DNA from: an uncultured Bacteroidia bacterium
Lineage (GTDB): Bacteria; Bacteroidota; Bacteroidia; Bacteroidales; Prolixibacteraceae
Reading direction: 5' to 3'
DNA length: 41,408 nt
NCBI GenBank assembly: GCA_903904515.1
Contig: CAIVCR010000059.1
Span: forward strand, 1 to 41,408
Shown here: positions 26,738-35,384 of the stretch, one piece after another
Position numbering within the stretch: position 1 is the stretch's first letter
Layout: every line of letters starts with the position of its first letter
Notes under the pieces: generated by a model
Databases searched by the model: none
What the model saw: the letters and a program-made list of their open reading frames with translations, nothing else
What the model was told of the DNA's origin: nothing
Translations under genes and position numbers: made by a program

Positions 26738-26929
26738 ATGAATCTAACAGTTAACCGGCGGCAATTTCTCACAACCCTGAGAACCGGCATTGTTGCGGTT
26801 CAGATCGTGCCGTATAAATCTATATCAGCAAATGATGAAATTCCGAAACATCGAAAAAAGGTGGGATTGCCTTGTTCTCATGGTAGTTTTTTGCCTCTCC
26901 TGTTTACACGCATATCCAAACCTTACTGA
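26738..26929 (+). pseudogene. Orphan twin-arginine leader, remnant gene start
   Basis: A short frame beginning at ATG 26738 encodes a textbook Tat leader, NRRQFLTTLRTGIVAVQIVPY, followed by SANDEIP. It then runs out of frame into the start of the next gene, ending after 64 residues without a domain. The following glycosidase uses the +1 frame. It may be the relic of a deleted Tat-exported enzyme, or the original leader of the glycosidase disconnected by a frameshift. Confidence 0.5.
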
Positions 26930-28928
26930 CAAAACCGTTACTTTCAAAAATGCCAAAGTTGTTTTCAAAGAAAATAAACTCCTTGTTTCAACTGGCAGGA
27001 TAGAACGTACCTGGTTTTGGACCGGTAAGGGTCTGCAAACAATCAGCATCAAAAACCAGCAATCAGGCAGGGAATACGCGAAAAAAGAGAGCAAATATCA
27101 ATGCGACTGGGATTTACCTGGTGCAATAACTGATACTACGAGAGCCGAATTAATCGATTTTGTATTGACAGAAAACGATGATGAGGGTTTTTCAACAAAA
27201 CATATCCAGGTCATTACTACGATTAAATATCCGGATGCCAGGTTGGAAGTCGAGCATATTGTCTGGGTTTATCCCGATGCCCCGGGGTTGCGCACCCAAT
27301 TACGCATAAAGGCTTTGGAAGGTTTTTCAACAAAAGGTCTTCCGGATAAAGAGGGGAAAAGAATGGATTGCGGCCATTGGATTGCTGTCCCAAGTGCCAG
27401 AGCCGAATATCTGCCGCTCAATTTTACCGTGGAAAATGCACGCCGTTACTGGGGTTATTACAACAATCCCGGAAGCCGGCATGATCCCAGTCGTGAAATG
27501 CTTGAAGAAAAAGTTGTTTCGGGATATCCGGTATTTATAACTGAGGATAATAACTGGGCAAGCGGGCTGAGTGTGGAATACAACGATGGTGAAGATGGCA
27601 TTTGTGTGGTTAAGGAATCACCTAAATGTGTTAACCAGCAGGCGCACAATACCGGAAGTTATTATTCCGGCCCGGATGGGCTTGGGGTTACCGGTTGGGG
27701 GCTAACTCCTGATGAAATAACTTCCGACCGTTTCCGCGAATGCTGGGCAACATGGACCATTGTCTGGACCAAGGGGAATGATGGACTGCAGATGGCGCTT
27801 AAACAATTCGACCGTGTCCGTTATCCGGCATTTCCCAAGCGGGATCTGTTTATTTTAAGCAATACATGGGGACCTGCGAATCCTGGCGGTGCCCAGTTTA
27901 CAGAGGAAGACTTTTTGATGAAGGAGATTCCTGCACTTGCCAACCTGGGCATTGATGTGATGCAGATTGATGATGGCTGGCAGAAAGGGGGCGGATCAAG
28001 CGATGCACGTGATTTTTCTCCAAAATATAAAAATGGATGGAGAGACATTAAAGCTGTAGCGGATAAATATGGGCTTCGTTTTGGTCTATGGGTGACAGCG
28101 CAATTGTCAACAACTGAGGAGATGAACAGGAACCTTGATGAACTGGGCTTTATCTCGTGGAAAGCCGATTTTGACCATCTGGCAAACCGGAACGATTATG
28201 AAGCACGAATTAAAAAGTATCGCGATGTTTTGAAACACTCCTGGATGAATACTCAGTTTACCCTTTGTCCCGAATATGACGATCCCCGTTATGGCTGGTA
28301 TTATTGTAAAGAATATGGCTCAATTTATTTTCAGAACCTGCAGGAAAGCCTACCAGCCCACCTCACAATGGTCCCTTACCAGGTTTTGAGGCAATACTGG
28401 CTCATGACCCGATATTTCAACAGCAACAAGCTACAGGTAATGCTCCAAAATCCCAAACGGACCAACCCTGAACGCAGCGATGGGCCTCAGCACAGCCATT
28501 CCTATTGCTTCGCTATGGGAGTCCCTTTTATCCCGTGTTTCTTCCAGAGTGCCCAATACCTCGACCCTGGGGGGCAGGAAGAGCTGAAAAACTTTATCAC
28601 CCTTTATAAAAAACATCGTGAAGCTATTTTTAACTGCTATACTTTTCCAATTGGAGATAAACCGGACAATCAGAGTTGGTCAGGTTTTCAGATGGTAGAT
28701 GAGCAAAATATTAATGGCTATATGTTGATATTTAGAGAATTGCATAATAAGGAAACGCAGAAGAGGATCCATTTGAAATTTCTGGCTAATAAAACTGTTA
28801 TGGTAACAAATCTTGAATCCGGAAAGGTATCACAACATAAAGTTGTGGGTGATGGTGATATCGTTTTCTCAAACGATAACCCTGCTACATATTTATTTCT
28901 TAAATATTCAGTTAAAAACAAGAATTAA
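26832..28928 (+). CDS. Exported GH36-like (alpha-galactosidase superfamily) glycosidase
   Basis: A protein of about 698 residues. The frame is open from 26790, but the adjacent ATGs at 26832 and 26835 precede a plausible signal segment (CLVLMVVFCLSCLHAY). A beta-rich N-terminal domain of about 330 residues is followed by a TIM barrel with FILSNTWGP, DVMQIDDGWQKGGG and GLRFGLWVTAQL. The retaining nucleophile motif of clan GH-D appears as SWKADFDHL (about 28155-28180), with Asp in the expected place. The acid/base loop differs from classical GH36: the region NTQFTLCPEYDDPRYGWYY lacks the usual S-GGGR pattern. It should act on an alpha-linked galactose-type or related sugar, but the altered loop leaves specificity open. 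It overlaps the orphan Tat leader in another frame and is followed 20 bases later by the cellulase-like gene. Confidence 0.75.
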   Translation: MMKFRNIEKRWDCLVLMVVFCLSCLHAYPNLTDKTVTFKNAKVVFKENKLLVSTGRIERTWFWTGKGLQTISIKNQQSGREYAKKESKYQCDWDLPGAITDTTRAELIDFVLTENDDEGFSTKHIQVITTIKYPDARLEVEHIVWVYPDAPGLRTQLRIKALEGFSTKGLPDKEGKRMDCGHWIAVPSARAEYLPLNFTVENARRYWGYYNNPGSRHDPSREMLEEKVVSGYPVFITEDNNWASGLSVEYNDGEDGICVVKESPKCVNQQAHNTGSYYSGPDGLGVTGWGLTPDEITSDRFRECWATWTIVWTKGNDGLQMALKQFDRVRYPAFPKRDLFILSNTWGPANPGGAQFTEEDFLMKEIPALANLGIDVMQIDDGWQKGGGSSDARDFSPKYKNGWRDIKAVADKYGLRFGLWVTAQLSTTEEMNRNLDELGFISWKADFDHLANRNDYEARIKKYRDVLKHSWMNTQFTLCPEYDDPRYGWYYCKEYGSIYFQNLQESLPAHLTMVPYQVLRQYWLMTRYFNSNKLQVMLQNPKRTNPERSDGPQHSHSYCFAMGVPFIPCFFQSAQYLDPGGQEELKNFITLYKKHREAIFNCYTFPIGDKPDNQSWSGFQMVDEQNINGYMLIFRELHNKETQKRIHLKFLANKTVMVTNLESGKVSQHKVVGDGDIVFSNDNPATYLFLKYSVKNKN

Positions 28929-28948
28929 ACAATTTAATCAGTTCTGCA

Positions 28949-30244
28949 ATGAAACGATTTCTCATTGTATTATTAGGTGTGCTTTCCCTTTTTATGCCCG
29001 CGTTTTCCCAAAAGCAAGGCAAACCGGTTACCGTTAATTACGATATGCGCGACGATTTATCTCCTAAACGACTTGCCATTGCGATGTGGGATTTTTCATG
29101 GCTGTTTATGCATTATAAAGGGGGTGCCTTCGAAAACTTCGACAAGGTAACCAACGAGCTTTTAGAGCGGGGATTTAACACGGTTCGCATTGATGCCTTC
29201 CCGCTGATTATCGGAGAACTTACCGATAATAACCAGCAGATTACTATTCCGGGCGACCCTTTGAGAAATTGGGGACAATCGGATATCGACAGGCCTCATA
29301 AAGTAATCAGTGAGCTGCTTGAGTTTATGGAGATGACTAAACGGAAAAAAATAAATGTCATTCTATCGACCTGGAACCAGGATTGCAAAGAGTTTTCCGA
29401 TGTAAAAAAGGATTTCAATACAACAGGTAAATACTGGAAAGCGTGGGATAAAGTCTTGACTATCCTCGAGGAGAAGAAATTACTTGATCATGTCTGTTAT
29501 GTCGATTTAGATCAGGAGTTCCCCTACTTCAGCCCCTTTATTAGTGAGATCGATAAGCTGGGGAAAAAGAATGAAAATGGATCTGCCGATTCCAAATCAG
29601 TGGAAGAGGCAATGAATCAAAATCAGGATCTGACTTCAAATATCAATACCTACAATTGGAATCCCCTCCAGATGTCATATGTGAAATCGCTGCTGGAAAA
29701 AAGCTTATGGCATTTCCAGGAGAAGTTTCCCAAACTGCGTTTTACCTATTCATTAACCAGTTATTGGGAAGAGATCAGGGCATTGAAGATTAATGCATTT
29801 GATGTTCTTGAGTTGCATCTCTGGATGAGTCAGGATGTCCGGTTTTCGTCCCGGTCAACTTTTGACAGTATTACCAAAGACAGGGGAAAGCATGACTATT
29901 CAGATTATATGAAGCGGGTAAACAGTACGATTACTGCTGTCCGACCTATGATGTTAAAAGGGTTGCACAATCGACTTGCCTATGCCAAAGCCTGGTCAGA
30001 AGAGATTGGGGCTCCGTTGACCACCACAGAAGCCTGGGGACCATGGTGGCATATGGATTCAAAAGACTTGGACTGGAAATGGTTATACGACTGGTGCGAA
30101 CAAGGGATGGATTTGGCAGGCCAATATGGGATGTGGGGAGCTACACCCTGGAATTACTCCCATCCCTACTGGGAAAACTGGAAGAATATTCAGTGGTACA
30201 AGCGTGTTAATTCCAAATTTATTGGGTTGAAACAAACCTTTTAG
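28949..30244 (+). CDS. Exported sugar-binding cellulase-like protein (GH-A clan type)
   Basis: A 431-residue protein with a Sec signal (ends MPAFSQ) and a TIM-barrel sequence of the 'sugar-binding cellulase-like' type. RLAIAMWDFSWLFMHYKGGAFENF and LLERGFNTVRIDAFP form the first strands. Candidate catalytic glutamates are E190 in YVDLDQEFPYFSP (acid/base position) and E361 in TTTEAWGPWW (nucleophile position), about as far apart as in GH5-like enzymes. The substrate of the group is not known to me. It is the last gene of the tight hydrolase run; a gap of 269 bases with a candidate promoter follows. Confidence 0.75.
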   Translation: MKRFLIVLLGVLSLFMPAFSQKQGKPVTVNYDMRDDLSPKRLAIAMWDFSWLFMHYKGGAFENFDKVTNELLERGFNTVRIDAFPLIIGELTDNNQQITIPGDPLRNWGQSDIDRPHKVISELLEFMEMTKRKKINVILSTWNQDCKEFSDVKKDFNTTGKYWKAWDKVLTILEEKKLLDHVCYVDLDQEFPYFSPFISEIDKLGKKNENGSADSKSVEEAMNQNQDLTSNINTYNWNPLQMSYVKSLLEKSLWHFQEKFPKLRFTYSLTSYWEEIRALKINAFDVLELHLWMSQDVRFSSRSTFDSITKDRGKHDYSDYMKRVNSTITAVRPMMLKGLHNRLAYAKAWSEEIGAPLTTTEAWGPWWHMDSKDLDWKWLYDWCEQGMDLAGQYGMWGATPWNYSHPYWENWKNIQWYKRVNSKFIGLKQTF

Positions 30245-30358
30245 AGAGATTTAAGACCTCCTGTTTTTAAAGAATTAATTAAGTCATAGGGGAATAAAAA
30301 AATCACCAAACTAAAAATAACAGACAAGAATTTCTCCCTAAGTTTCCTTGCTTTTCTC

Positions 30359-30366
30359 TATATTTG
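30359..30366 (+). promoter_or_regulatory. Candidate Bacteroidota -7 box TATATTTG
   Basis: A full match to TAnnTTTG in the 269-base gap after the cellulase-like gene, about 148 bases before the next start codon. No clear TTTG sits at the standard -33 spacing (GTTT is at about 30342). It would start a transcript covering the oxidative module. Confidence 0.35.
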
Positions 30367-30513
30367 CCTATTAAATCGACTTTTGAAAGAGGATCGCCCA
30401 ACATTTACTGTCGCTGCAAAGAAACTAACCCGGGAGTACATCCAATTTACAAAAGATTTCAATTAATAGTCAGATTTCAGTTATTTAAATCGAATCTTAA
30501 ATTCTATAACATC

Positions 30514-31815
30514 ATGATAAATAATGGGTTATTTAAATTTCTGACCGTCTTGCTCCTTTTATTTAATGGGACGCTTTTTTCGCAGACAAAGCCTGACACC
30601 TTAAGATACAAACCGTTTGAGTGGAGTTCTGAAGTCCCTCCCGATTCTCCTTTCAGACCATCGGAAGAGTTTACAGGAATCAGGTTGCTTGGATTGAAAA
30701 GTGGATTTCATTGCGGAGATACCTGGTATCCGACATGGGCTTCGGATGACAACTTGTATTCCCCCTGGACAGACGGAACGACCAATGGCGTAAACTCATG
30801 GTCAAGTGGTTTTTCAAATAACGGAGAAATTAACGATGCTGGAAATCCTGTCCGCAAAGCAACTACCGGTCAAGCTGTTATCTATGGAAATGACCCTATG
30901 GTACTCACCGTTGATGTACTTGGATTGTCCCGGGCAGATCCATACCCCTACGGTGGCAGATACCCTTGTGGAAGTTTGCTATATAACGGAGTATGGTATT
31001 ATGGAACCTATTGTCTTTCCCCTTATGGTATAACCCGCTACGGAGATAAAAGTTACAATTGGCCGCAGCTTGGACCATTCGTCGGATTTCGTTACTCAAC
31101 AGATTTTGGCAAAAACTGGATTGAAACCCCTCACACTCCTTTAAATCCTATTTTTAAAGAGTCGGGATTAGGTGGTTATCCGGTCAAAATTGGATCTCCC
31201 CATTTTGTCGATTTTGGAAAAAATATGCAATATTCTCCCGATGGAAATGCTTATTTGGTCGCTCATGGTTCCAATGTAATTAATTGTAAAAATACATTCT
31301 ATCACAATAGCTGGATTACAGGTGATCAAATCTACCTTCTTCGGGTAAAACCCTCGGTGGAGAACATGAATGATGCAACGAAATATGAATTTTATGGCGG
31401 AAAAGATGAAAATGGTGCCCCTGTTTGGACAAATAATTTTCAAAAAATTAAGCCATTGCTCGATTGGCAGAACAATATGGGCTGTGTGACCATCACCTAT
31501 GATGCTCCTGTTAAAAAGTATATTATGTGTGTTACCGACGGTGGCAATACCTGCGCCAAAATGAATACCTATATCCTTGAGTCCGATAAACTAACAGGGG
31601 ATTGGAAACTAATTACTTACCTTAAAAATTTCGGAGAGCAGGCTTATTTTGTGAACATTCCATCTAAGTTTATCAGCGGGGATGGGAAATCGGCATGGTT
31701 GCTCTATTCAGGAAATTTTGCGACTGATTGGAACGGCGAAAAAATCATTCCAAATCCCCCCGGAAGTCATTACGGTATGGTATTTCAGAAATTTGAATTT
31801 GTATCTCACCACTAA
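30514..31815 (+). CDS. Exported protein of unassigned family, propeller-like (DUF4185-type)
   Basis: A 433-residue protein. An in-frame TTG upstream (30364) overlaps the promoter region, and only the Met at 30514 is followed by a clear signal peptide (FLTVLLLLFNGTLFSQ). The sequence is rich in Trp, Tyr, Gly and Asp, with repeated strands such as FHCGDTWYPTWASDDNLYSPW, VGFRYSTDFGKNWIETP, GSPHFVDFGKNMQYSPDG and MNTYILESDKLTGDWKLI. This pattern fits a five-bladed propeller like the GH43/GH117/DUF4185 group. I cannot assign a catalytic triad with confidence, though the Asp residues in CGDTW and PHFVDFG are candidates. It is followed 9 bases later by a DUF1080 gene and probably belongs to that operon. 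Confidence 0.65.
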   Translation: MINNGLFKFLTVLLLLFNGTLFSQTKPDTLRYKPFEWSSEVPPDSPFRPSEEFTGIRLLGLKSGFHCGDTWYPTWASDDNLYSPWTDGTTNGVNSWSSGFSNNGEINDAGNPVRKATTGQAVIYGNDPMVLTVDVLGLSRADPYPYGGRYPCGSLLYNGVWYYGTYCLSPYGITRYGDKSYNWPQLGPFVGFRYSTDFGKNWIETPHTPLNPIFKESGLGGYPVKIGSPHFVDFGKNMQYSPDGNAYLVAHGSNVINCKNTFYHNSWITGDQIYLLRVKPSVENMNDATKYEFYGGKDENGAPVWTNNFQKIKPLLDWQNNMGCVTITYDAPVKKYIMCVTDGGNTCAKMNTYILESDKLTGDWKLITYLKNFGEQAYFVNIPSKFISGDGKSAWLLYSGNFATDWNGEKIIPNPPGSHYGMVFQKFEFVSHH

Positions 31816-31824
31816 TATTGTAAT

Positions 31825-32502
31825 ATGAAAACAAATCAATTTGTACTTTTAGTACTCATAATGGGTTCTTGTCTGCTTAGTTTTGGCGGTTCTGCCCCGC
31901 AGAAGAGCAAGATCTGGAAACCATTATTTGGAAATGACCTGAGCATGGCGAAGTACGACAGGAATTGCTGGAAAATTGTTAACGGGGCGCTCACAGCATC
32001 TCAGGATAAAATGATCTGGGCAGTAGGGAATTACGAGAATTTTGTTGTCGATGTTGAGTTTAAAAACGAGGATGGGACAAACAGCGGTGTAATTGTATAT
32101 TGTACAGATACCGCAAACTGGATACCTCATTCGGTTGAAATACAAATTGCAGATGACTATTGCGAAAAATGGGGAACTGCCCGTAAAGATTATCAGTGCG
32201 GCGCAATTTTCGGTCATTTGCCTGCCAATCAACAAAAAGTGGTTAAAAAGCCTGGTGAATGGAATCGGATGCAAATCACCTGCAAAGGGAAATCGATTGA
32301 TGTAGTTCTGAATGGGAGAAAGGTGACTAAAATAGATATGAATTTGTGGAAATCGGGCAAAGTGAATCCTGACGGAAGTACAATACCCGAATGGCTTCCA
32401 AACCCTTTGGCCGGACTACCAACCAAAGGATGGATTGGATTACAGGGAAAACATGCCGATGCTACAATCTGGTTTCGCAACGTTATGATAATGGAATTGT
32501 AA
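31825..32502 (+). CDS. DUF1080 protein (3-keto-glycoside hydrolase/lyase-like), first copy
   Basis: A 225-residue exported jelly-roll protein with a signal peptide and possible lipobox (LIMGSC, Cys about 16). DUF1080 features include WKIVNGALTAS, FVVDVEFKNEDGTNSGVIVYC, HSVEIQIADDY and EWNRMQITCKGKSIDVVLNGRKV, with a closing TKGWIGLQGKHADATIWFRN. DUF1080 members are now known to cleave glycosides after oxidation at C3 (3-keto-glycoside chemistry), working with Gfo/Idh/MocA oxidases such as the one encoded 42 bases downstream. It lacks the YLMGLYEVQ motif of the second copy, so the two may act on different linkages or steps. Confidence 0.85.
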   Translation: MKTNQFVLLVLIMGSCLLSFGGSAPQKSKIWKPLFGNDLSMAKYDRNCWKIVNGALTASQDKMIWAVGNYENFVVDVEFKNEDGTNSGVIVYCTDTANWIPHSVEIQIADDYCEKWGTARKDYQCGAIFGHLPANQQKVVKKPGEWNRMQITCKGKSIDVVLNGRKVTKIDMNLWKSGKVNPDGSTIPEWLPNPLAGLPTKGWIGLQGKHADATIWFRNVMIMEL

Positions 32503-32544
32503 GATAAAATCAAGTAAAATAACTGAATAGTAACTAATTAACAG

Positions 32545-34035
32545 ATGGAAAAATTAGACAGTTCGCGCAGAAGATTCTTAAAAAACAGTTCTATTGCAAC
32601 GGCAGGAATCTCGATTATCCCCAGCCTGTCGGTGAGCGGCCTTGGGCACAAGGCTCCAAGCGATAAAATGAATATTGTGGGTGTCGGTGTAGGTGGGAAA
32701 GGTCACCCTAACCTTGTTGGGATGTCAGACGAAAATATTATTGGATTATGTGATGTTGACTGGAAATACTCCGAAACCTGTTTTAAAGAATTTCCGAAGG
32801 CAAAACGGTATTGGGACTGGCGCAAAATGTTCGACGAGATGGGCAGTTCAATCGATGGTGTGATGGTAGCCACTGCCGACCATTCACATGCGATCATTGC
32901 GGCAACAGCGCTGTCGCTCGGGAAACATGTCTTTTGTCAGAAACCTTTGACCCATTCGATCTATGAATCGCGTTTACTCACAAAACTGGCGGCTAAACAC
33001 AAAGTAGCGACGCAAATGGGAAACCAGGCAAACTCAGGTGATGGCGTGCGTCAGCTCTGCGAGTGGATCTGGAATGGTGAAATAGGCGACGTGAAAGAGG
33101 TGCATGCCTGGACCGATCGCCCTATCTGGCCGCAAGGACTCCAACGTCCGACACTGGAAATGAAAACTCCAAAGACATTAAACTGGGACCTATTTATAGG
33201 CCCGGCGCCTATGCGCCCTTTTAACGAGATATACACTCCATGGAATTGGAGGGGATGGTGGGACTTTGGAACAGGTGCATTCGGAGATATGGCCTGTCAT
33301 GTTCTCGACCCTGTTTATCAATCCCTAAAACTGGGATACCCGTCTAAGGTTCGTGGGTGTTCAACGGCCATCAATACCGAATCTCCACCTCAGGCCGAAA
33401 CCGTTGAGTTCACCTTCCCTGCACGCGAAAATATGCCAAAGCTGGCAATGCCTCCCGTCAAAGTTTATTGGTATGACGGAGGTTTATTACCCAATGTTTC
33501 TGAAATTCTTCCCGAAGGAGAGAACCTCATGGCTGACGGTCTTGGCGGTTGCATATTTGTGGGTTCAAAAGATACCCTGATCTGTGGTTGTGGTGGCTTT
33601 AAAAGTCGTCTCGTTTCCGGGCGTGTGCCTCAGGTAGCACCTTATCTCCGTCGGATTCCGGGCGCAATAGGGTATCTGGATGGTTTCCACGAGAAAGACT
33701 GGATCCGTGCCTGTAAGGAATCACCTGAAAGCAGGGTTGAAGGTACTTCAAATTTTGCTTACTCCGGACCGTTCAACGAGATGGTCCTTTTAGGGGTGCT
33801 TGCAATCAGGATGCAGGGGTTGCATAAATCGTTAAAATGGAATGCCGAAGAGATGCAGGTTGCGAATATAGCACCATCTGATGAGCTTAAAATTATGACA
33901 TCTAATGAATTCAAGGTTGTTGACGGGCATCCCCATTTTAATTCACAATATGCGAAATTCAATGCCCAGGAACGCGCCCGGGAATATATTAGGCACACTT
34001 ATCGCGAAGGATGGAAATTGCCTGACATGCCATAA
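32545..34035 (+). CDS. Tat-exported Gfo/Idh/MocA-family oxidoreductase, first copy
   Basis: A 496-residue enzyme with a strong Tat leader SSRRRFLKNSSIATAGISI, fitting export of a protein with bound nicotinamide cofactor as in glucose-fructose oxidoreductase. The Rossmann motif is NIVGVGVGGKGH (about 43-54). The family lysine is K133 in FCQKPLTHS, which carries Gln instead of the usual Glu before KP. GAFGDMACHVLDPVY supplies the catalytic Asp/His pair. The long C-terminus (after residue about 380, FHEKDWIRACKESPESR) is typical of planctomycete/Bacteroidota Gfo enzymes. It probably oxidises a glycoside at C3 in the periplasm to feed the DUF1080 proteins on both sides. Confidence 0.88.
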   Translation: MEKLDSSRRRFLKNSSIATAGISIIPSLSVSGLGHKAPSDKMNIVGVGVGGKGHPNLVGMSDENIIGLCDVDWKYSETCFKEFPKAKRYWDWRKMFDEMGSSIDGVMVATADHSHAIIAATALSLGKHVFCQKPLTHSIYESRLLTKLAAKHKVATQMGNQANSGDGVRQLCEWIWNGEIGDVKEVHAWTDRPIWPQGLQRPTLEMKTPKTLNWDLFIGPAPMRPFNEIYTPWNWRGWWDFGTGAFGDMACHVLDPVYQSLKLGYPSKVRGCSTAINTESPPQAETVEFTFPARENMPKLAMPPVKVYWYDGGLLPNVSEILPEGENLMADGLGGCIFVGSKDTLICGCGGFKSRLVSGRVPQVAPYLRRIPGAIGYLDGFHEKDWIRACKESPESRVEGTSNFAYSGPFNEMVLLGVLAIRMQGLHKSLKWNAEEMQVANIAPSDELKIMTSNEFKVVDGHPHFNSQYAKFNAQERAREYIRHTYREGWKLPDMP

Positions 34036-34116
34036 TCATTCCGGAATAATTCTGACCTTACCAGCCCTAATATTAACAAGCAAACTTGATCATATGACCT
34101 TAAAAGAAAATAAAGA

Positions 34117-35382
34117 ATGAATTCAAGAGAAAATCTAAAATTAACATTGAACCATCAGCAACCCGAACGTCTGGTTGTCGACTTTGGCGGCACGGGTGTC
34201 ACGGGCATTCATTGTCTCGCGGTAAAAAACCTCAGAGAATATTACGGACTGGAAGACAGACCTGTTAAAGTTGTCGAACCATTCCAGATGCTGGGTGAAG
34301 TGGATGATGAACTGCGGGAAAAAATGGGCGTTGATGTTATAGGCGCCTATGGGAAAGGCAATCTTATCGGATTTGACAACAATGAATGTGAATGGAAACC
34401 GTTTACATCCAATTGGGGACAGAAGCTGCTCGTTCCCGCCGATTTTAATTTTACCAGATCGGAAGACGGCAGTTTAAAGATTTATCCGCAGGGAGATATG
34501 ACAGTTCCACCAAGTGCAAATATGCCCGCTTCCGGATATTTTTTCGATGCCATTATTCGTCAGGAACCAATAATCGAGGAAAATCTCAACCCCGAGGATA
34601 ACCTTGAGGAGTTTTCACCCATTGATGAGGGCACACTCGATTATTGGGAAAGAACAATCAATCAGCTATATGCTTCAGGGAAGGGTATTATCGCCAGTCT
34701 GGGAGGTACTGCTTTGGGTGATATTGCCCTTGTTCCGGGTATGAACCTGAAACATCCAAGGGGGATCCGCGATGTGGCCGAGTGGTACATGAGTACCATT
34801 ATGCGACCCGATTATATCCATTCAATTTTCGAAAAACAGACTGACCTGGCTATCGAAAATTTAGCAAAAATATACGCACGGATCGGAAATAAAATTGATG
34901 CCGTTTTTATTTGTGGTACCGATTTTGGAACACAGGATTCAACCTTCTGTTCACCTGATCAATACCTGGAGTTGTATCTTCCGTATTACCGGCGGGTAAA
35001 TGACTGGATTCATCAACATACCGAATGGAAAAGTTTCAAACACTCCTGCGGGGCGGTCGAAACGTTTATGCCGCTTTTTATTGAATCGGGCATCGATATT
35101 ATCAATCCGGTTCAGATCAATGCAAAAGGGATGGATCCGCGTCATTTGAAAAATACGTATGGTAAAGATCTTGTATTCTGGGGTGGAGGAGTCGACACGC
35201 AAAAAATGCTCTCGTTCGGAACGCCTCCAGAAGTAAAAAAACAGGTAATCGAAAATTGCGACATTTTTGCCCGCGATGGGGGATTTGTCTTTAATACTGT
35301 TCATAATATTCAGGCCAATGTTCCGATCCAAAACCTGGCTGCAATGATGGAGGGAATTAAAGAGTTCAACGGAATTAAATAA
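34117..35382 (+). CDS. Uroporphyrinogen-decarboxylase/MtaA-like methyltransferase-fold protein
   Basis: A 421-residue cytoplasmic TIM-barrel protein of the URO-D superfamily. The presumed zinc ligands are H309 and C311 in FKHSCGAVETFMPLF, as in MtaA/MtbA-type methyltransferases, with a possible third ligand H396 in TVHNIQANVP. True heme-pathway HemE lacks this pattern and is shorter (about 340 residues). INPVQINAKGMDP and LVFWGGGVDTQ are further superfamily marks. No corrinoid protein is seen in the window. Within a sugar locus it could move a methyl group from a methylated sugar or cyclitol, which is an inference. It sits 2 bases before the second DUF1080 gene, so it is clearly part of the operon although its neighbours are exported. 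Confidence 0.82.
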   Translation: MNSRENLKLTLNHQQPERLVVDFGGTGVTGIHCLAVKNLREYYGLEDRPVKVVEPFQMLGEVDDELREKMGVDVIGAYGKGNLIGFDNNECEWKPFTSNWGQKLLVPADFNFTRSEDGSLKIYPQGDMTVPPSANMPASGYFFDAIIRQEPIIEENLNPEDNLEEFSPIDEGTLDYWERTINQLYASGKGIIASLGGTALGDIALVPGMNLKHPRGIRDVAEWYMSTIMRPDYIHSIFEKQTDLAIENLAKIYARIGNKIDAVFICGTDFGTQDSTFCSPDQYLELYLPYYRRVNDWIHQHTEWKSFKHSCGAVETFMPLFIESGIDIINPVQINAKGMDPRHLKNTYGKDLVFWGGGVDTQKMLSFGTPPEVKKQVIENCDIFARDGGFVFNTVHNIQANVPIQNLAAMMEGIKEFNGIK

Positions 35383-35384
35383 TT

